From: Cyclobacteriaceae bacterium | Lineage (GTDB): Bacteria > Bacteroidota > Bacteroidia > Cytophagales > Cyclobacteriaceae | Length of the DNA stretch: 7,891 nt | Assembly (NCBI GenBank): GCA_947458795.1 | Contig: CANHCD010000080.1 | Coordinates: 1 to 7,891 of the forward strand | Reading direction: 5' to 3' | In this document: in pieces, positions 6,108 through 7,891 of the stretch | Position numbering within the stretch: the first letter of the stretch is position 1 | Layout of the letters: every line of letters begins with the position of its first letter | Translations under genes and position numbers: made by a program | The notes under the pieces: generated by a model | Told to the model about the DNA's origin: nothing | The model's input: the letters and a program-made list of their open reading frames with translations, nothing else | Database searches by the model: none

Positions 6108-6135
6108 GTCCACAGACGACTGTCCACGGACCACG
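6108..6135. repeat. Degenerate 14-base tandem repeat (two units)
   Basis: GTCCACAGACGACT (6108-6121) is followed directly by GTCCACGGACCACG (6122-6135), with 11 of 14 positions identical. It is GC-rich compared with its surroundings and abuts the 11-base inverted repeat. It may be a fragment of a dispersed intergenic repeat family; genome context would be needed to show this. Confidence 0.45.
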
Positions 6136-6171
6136 GCACACCAAATTTAACTTTAAACCTTATTTAGGCCG

Positions 6172-6200
6172 AATCTAATTGTAAAGCAGACAATTAGATT
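6172..6200. repeat. AT-rich 10-base-pair hairpin in the rmlA-corA convergent region
   Basis: AATCTAATTG (6172-6181) and CAATTAGATT (6191-6200) are perfect inverted copies around the 9-base loop TAAAGCAGA. On the plus strand it is followed by GATTTTC, so it might act as a weak first terminator for rmlA ahead of the strong one at 6218-6255. It could also be a simple structured 3' end. Confidence 0.45.
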
Positions 6201-6217
6201 GATTTTCTAATACAAAG

Positions 6218-6255
6218 CCAACAAAAAAACCTCCAATCGGAGGTTTTTTTGTTGG
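6218..6255. terminator. Bidirectional terminator shared by rmlA and corA
   Basis: A perfect 17-base-pair hairpin: CCAACAAAAAAACCTCC (6218-6234), loop AATC, GGAGGTTTTTTTGTTGG (6239-6255). The GC-rich top and the A7/T7 tracts make a good terminator on both strands. It sits ten bases past the corA stop and about 170 bases past the rmlA stop, between these two convergent genes. Confidence 0.93.
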
Positions 6256-6264
6256 GGTTGCACC

Positions 6265-7143
6265 TTAAATGATTTTCCGAAGTTTAAACCAGATGAAAAT
6301 CACTATTGAAATACTGATCATTATCCCCCATGTGAGGTAATAGCCATATTCCCAATTCAATTCAGGCATAAACTTAAAGTTCATCCCATAAACCCCCACA
6401 AGAAAGGTAAGGGGTAGAAAAAAGGCAGAAAAAACAGTCAGAAGTTTCATTACTTCATTGGTCTTCTGAGAGTTACTCGACAAGTAAATGTTCAGTAAGG
6501 AGTTTGCTTCATCTAAAAAATCTTCAAACTGAAGAATTAGGCTGGATGCAGTTTCCTTTAAGTCTTGAAGTTGAACCTCGTTGCTCTGCTGTACGGTGAG
6601 ATGTAGCAGCAAGTTTTGAGTCAAGTGAAGTACCTTTTTGCAGGAGCGAGCTTTTGCCTTCGCAAAATAGAGTTGTTCTACAGAGAATCGTTTATTACGG
6701 CCGAGGAAAACAGCACTTTCGAAATGATCCATCTCTTCTGACAACCAATTTGCAGGTGCCTCATAGGTTTCAAGCATTTTTTCGATGATTTTTAAGATAA
6801 GGGATTCTGGGTTTTCAAAATGTCCAGAAATTTCACCTATGAATTCAAACGGCTTTTGGTGTACCGATATCAGGATTTCATCTGTGAAAAAGAATCCAAT
6901 CTTATTGGTTAGCTCAGGTATGGTAGTGAGTTTCCCATTTGGCTTGGTACTAAATGCCCGTAGCAGCAGGAAGGTAAATTCCCCCACTTTTTCCAGTTTA
7001 GGCAAGTGACCCACCTGTACTAAATCCTGTAGAAGGTGTGGATTCAAACCATAGGGCTTAATGATTTCTGTAAGCTCCGTTAGTTTGGGGTTTTCCAAAT
7101 CTAACCAATGAAAATTCGCAAAATCAATTCGGTTTTCTTTCAT
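6265..7143 (-). CDS. corA: CorA-family divalent metal-ion channel
   Basis: A 292-residue inner-membrane Mg2+ (or Co2+/Ni2+/Zn2+) transport protein that works as a pentamer. The cytoplasmic N-terminal domain (about 1-225) begins NFHWLDLENPKLTEL, common in CorA proteins, and ends in the long helix leading to the pore. The C-terminal core is highly typical: YLSSNSQKTNEVMKLLTVFS, then TM1 (about 233-252) with FFLPLTFLVGVYGMNFKFMP. The selectivity motif GMN is at 253-255 and TM2 at about 268-287, followed by the basic tail FKLRK. Length is slightly below the roughly 310-350 residues of many CorA proteins, with the difference in the N-terminal domain. The start ATG (7141-7143) lies 31 bases after the stop of the upstream kinase-like gene, with no promoter box seen between them, so the two are probably co-transcribed. 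ZntB-type export proteins lack this exact signature set; the metal preference is not determined. Confidence 0.93.
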   Translation of the reverse strand: MKENRIDFANFHWLDLENPKLTELTEIIKPYGLNPHLLQDLVQVGHLPKLEKVGEFTFLLLRAFSTKPNGKLTTIPELTNKIGFFFTDEILISVHQKPFEFIGEISGHFENPESLILKIIEKMLETYEAPANWLSEEMDHFESAVFLGRNKRFSVEQLYFAKAKARSCKKVLHLTQNLLLHLTVQQSNEVQLQDLKETASSLILQFEDFLDEANSLLNIYLSSNSQKTNEVMKLLTVFSAFFLPLTFLVGVYGMNFKFMPELNWEYGYYLTWGIMISISIVIFIWFKLRKII

Positions 7144-7174
7144 GACCTATATTTATTCTAATTCACAAGTTCAT

Positions 7175-7891
7175 TTAACGTGAAACTAAGGAAAGACTTT
7201 TCCTTAAAATTTCACCCATGGAGTTGCATTTCAAAAAATCCTTGCTTTGGTAATGCTTGGCGAGCTCATTTTTTAGTTGATCCACATGGGATTTAGGTGC
7301 GAGCTGGTCCTTTTCCATGGTTTGAAGAATGTCTTCCAATTCGGAATGTGAGGACTTCACTCGTGTAGCAATGAGCGAGCGTTCTTCACGTTGGTATTGA
7401 CGCATGGACTCAGGTGTGATTACATCCATCCCCAATTGAATCAAGGCATTATTTTCTTTGAAATACTGGGGTAGGTAGATGGATTTTTTTGCTTCGTAGC
7501 ACTGTTGATCAAAGTCGATGGCACGGATACGGTAATGCGTTTCTTCAAAATCAGGAGTGACATCGATGACAAAGTTGGAGGAATGCATGTCTCCAAGTAG
7601 CCGAACGAAGCAGCGTTCGTTGAATTTTACAAATTCCTTCGCCAATCGGATGGGGTTGAGATTGGGATCAGACATATGCAATCGCATAAATTTCTCCCCA
7701 GGAATTCCCGCAATATGCTCTTCAATAAGTGTATTTTGATGCACGAGGTAACTAATTCGATTCGGAGAAAGAAGATCTTCCAATTCCAAGCCATACACCC
7801 GTGAGGCGTCTGCATTTTTGATGTAGAAATAATCAAAGTTGTCGTTGATGCGATTGACCATGCGCACCCGAAAAGGTTGCGTATTTCCATA
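7175..7891 (-). CDS. Kinase-like protein of unknown role (5' end outside window)
   Basis: The frame is open to the right edge, so this is the C-terminal 238 residues of a longer protein; the GTG at 7867 is internal and should not be taken as the start. The visible part begins YGNTQPFRVRMVNRINDN. I do not recognise a named gene. The notable part is RLLGDMHSSNFVID (residues about 97-110 of the visible protein) followed by RAIDFDQ (123-129). GDxHxxN and then IDFD are the catalytic-loop and metal-binding motifs of the protein-kinase-like/aminoglycoside phosphotransferase fold, with D101 as catalytic base candidate, N106 and D126 as metal ligands. The C-terminal third is charged and helical (ELEDILQTMEKDQL, DQLKNELAKHY). 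No signal peptide or membrane span is seen in this part, so it is likely cytoplasmic. It sits 31 bases upstream of corA and is probably in the same operon. The fold is inferred from motifs only; the substrate is unknown. Confidence 0.7.
   Translation of the reverse strand, partial: YGNTQPFRVRMVNRINDNFDYFYIKNADASRVYGLELEDLLSPNRISYLVHQNTLIEEHIAGIPGEKFMRLHMSDPNLNPIRLAKEFVKFNERCFVRLLGDMHSSNFVIDVTPDFEETHYRIRAIDFDQQCYEAKKSIYLPQYFKENNALIQLGMDVITPESMRQYQREERSLIATRVKSSHSELEDILQTMEKDQLAPKSHVDQLKNELAKHYQSKDFLKCNSMGEILRKSLSLVSR

Noticed and set aside
6785..7009. Plus-strand 74-codon frame inside corA
   Set aside because: Antisense shadow of the CorA cytoplasmic domain.
7557..7890. Frames overlapping the kinase-like gene (plus 7557-7739; minus 7627-7890)
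   Set aside because: The kinase-like frame is longer, continues past the edge and carries motifs; these others are shadows of it.
1..7891. A new multi-gene defence, phage or secretion system
   Set aside because: The genes belong to separate, well-known housekeeping or transport families on different transcription units; there is no transposase, integrase, nuclease, toxin pair or CRISPR-type repeat array.

Overview
The window looks like ordinary chromosomal DNA from a Bacteroidota bacterium, most likely the order Cytophagales (for example a Cyclobacteriaceae/Algoriphagus-type organism). The genus guess is inference. It rests on moderate GC content, AT-rich start regions without clear Shine-Dalgarno sequences, two promoter candidates of the Bacteroidota type (-7 box TAnnTTTG), a SPII lipoprotein glycoside hydrolase, and the family make-up.

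Layout from left to right. (1) 1-1124, minus strand: a TetR/AcrR-type repressor is followed, with a 4-base ATGA overlap, by the start of a TolC-family outer-membrane efflux protein that runs off the left edge. This is the usual beginning of an RND efflux operon. Its promoter carries a palindrome between the -33 and -7 boxes, as expected for autorepression. (2) 1282-3104, minus strand: a LeuT-like Na+-dependent amino-acid transporter (NSS/SNF family) is followed, again with an ATGA overlap, by a 36-residue single-span membrane protein resembling the MetS-type small subunit. A strong hairpin terminator ends the unit. (3) 3105-3469: a gene-free stretch of 365 bases with several inverted repeats, including an 88-base structure with 9-base perfect termini. 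(4) 3470-4954, minus strand: a lipoprotein GH32 beta-fructosidase (levanase/inulinase/invertase type) with all three catalytic motifs. (5) 5189-6049, plus strand: rmlA (glucose-1-phosphate thymidylyltransferase), the only rightward gene, with a Bacteroidota-type promoter just upstream. (6) 6050-6264: a convergent intergenic region with an 11-base inverted repeat, a degenerate 14-base tandem repeat, a 10-base hairpin and a perfect 17-base-pair bidirectional terminator. (7) 6265-7891, minus strand: a CorA-type metal-ion channel, preceded 31 bases upstream by the 3' part of a gene whose product carries a kinase-like catalytic signature (GDMHSSN then IDFD) and which runs off the right edge.

The genes form several unrelated short transcription units: efflux, amino-acid uptake, fructan breakdown, dTDP-sugar synthesis, and metal transport with a kinase-like protein. 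I see no tRNA, rRNA, CRISPR array, transposase or phage gene, and nothing that clearly makes a new multi-gene system. The items most worth a second look are the kinase-like protein beside corA, the unannotated-size MetS-like subunit, the altered substrate pocket and long outer loop of the NSS transporter, and the inverted-repeat elements in the two intergenic regions.
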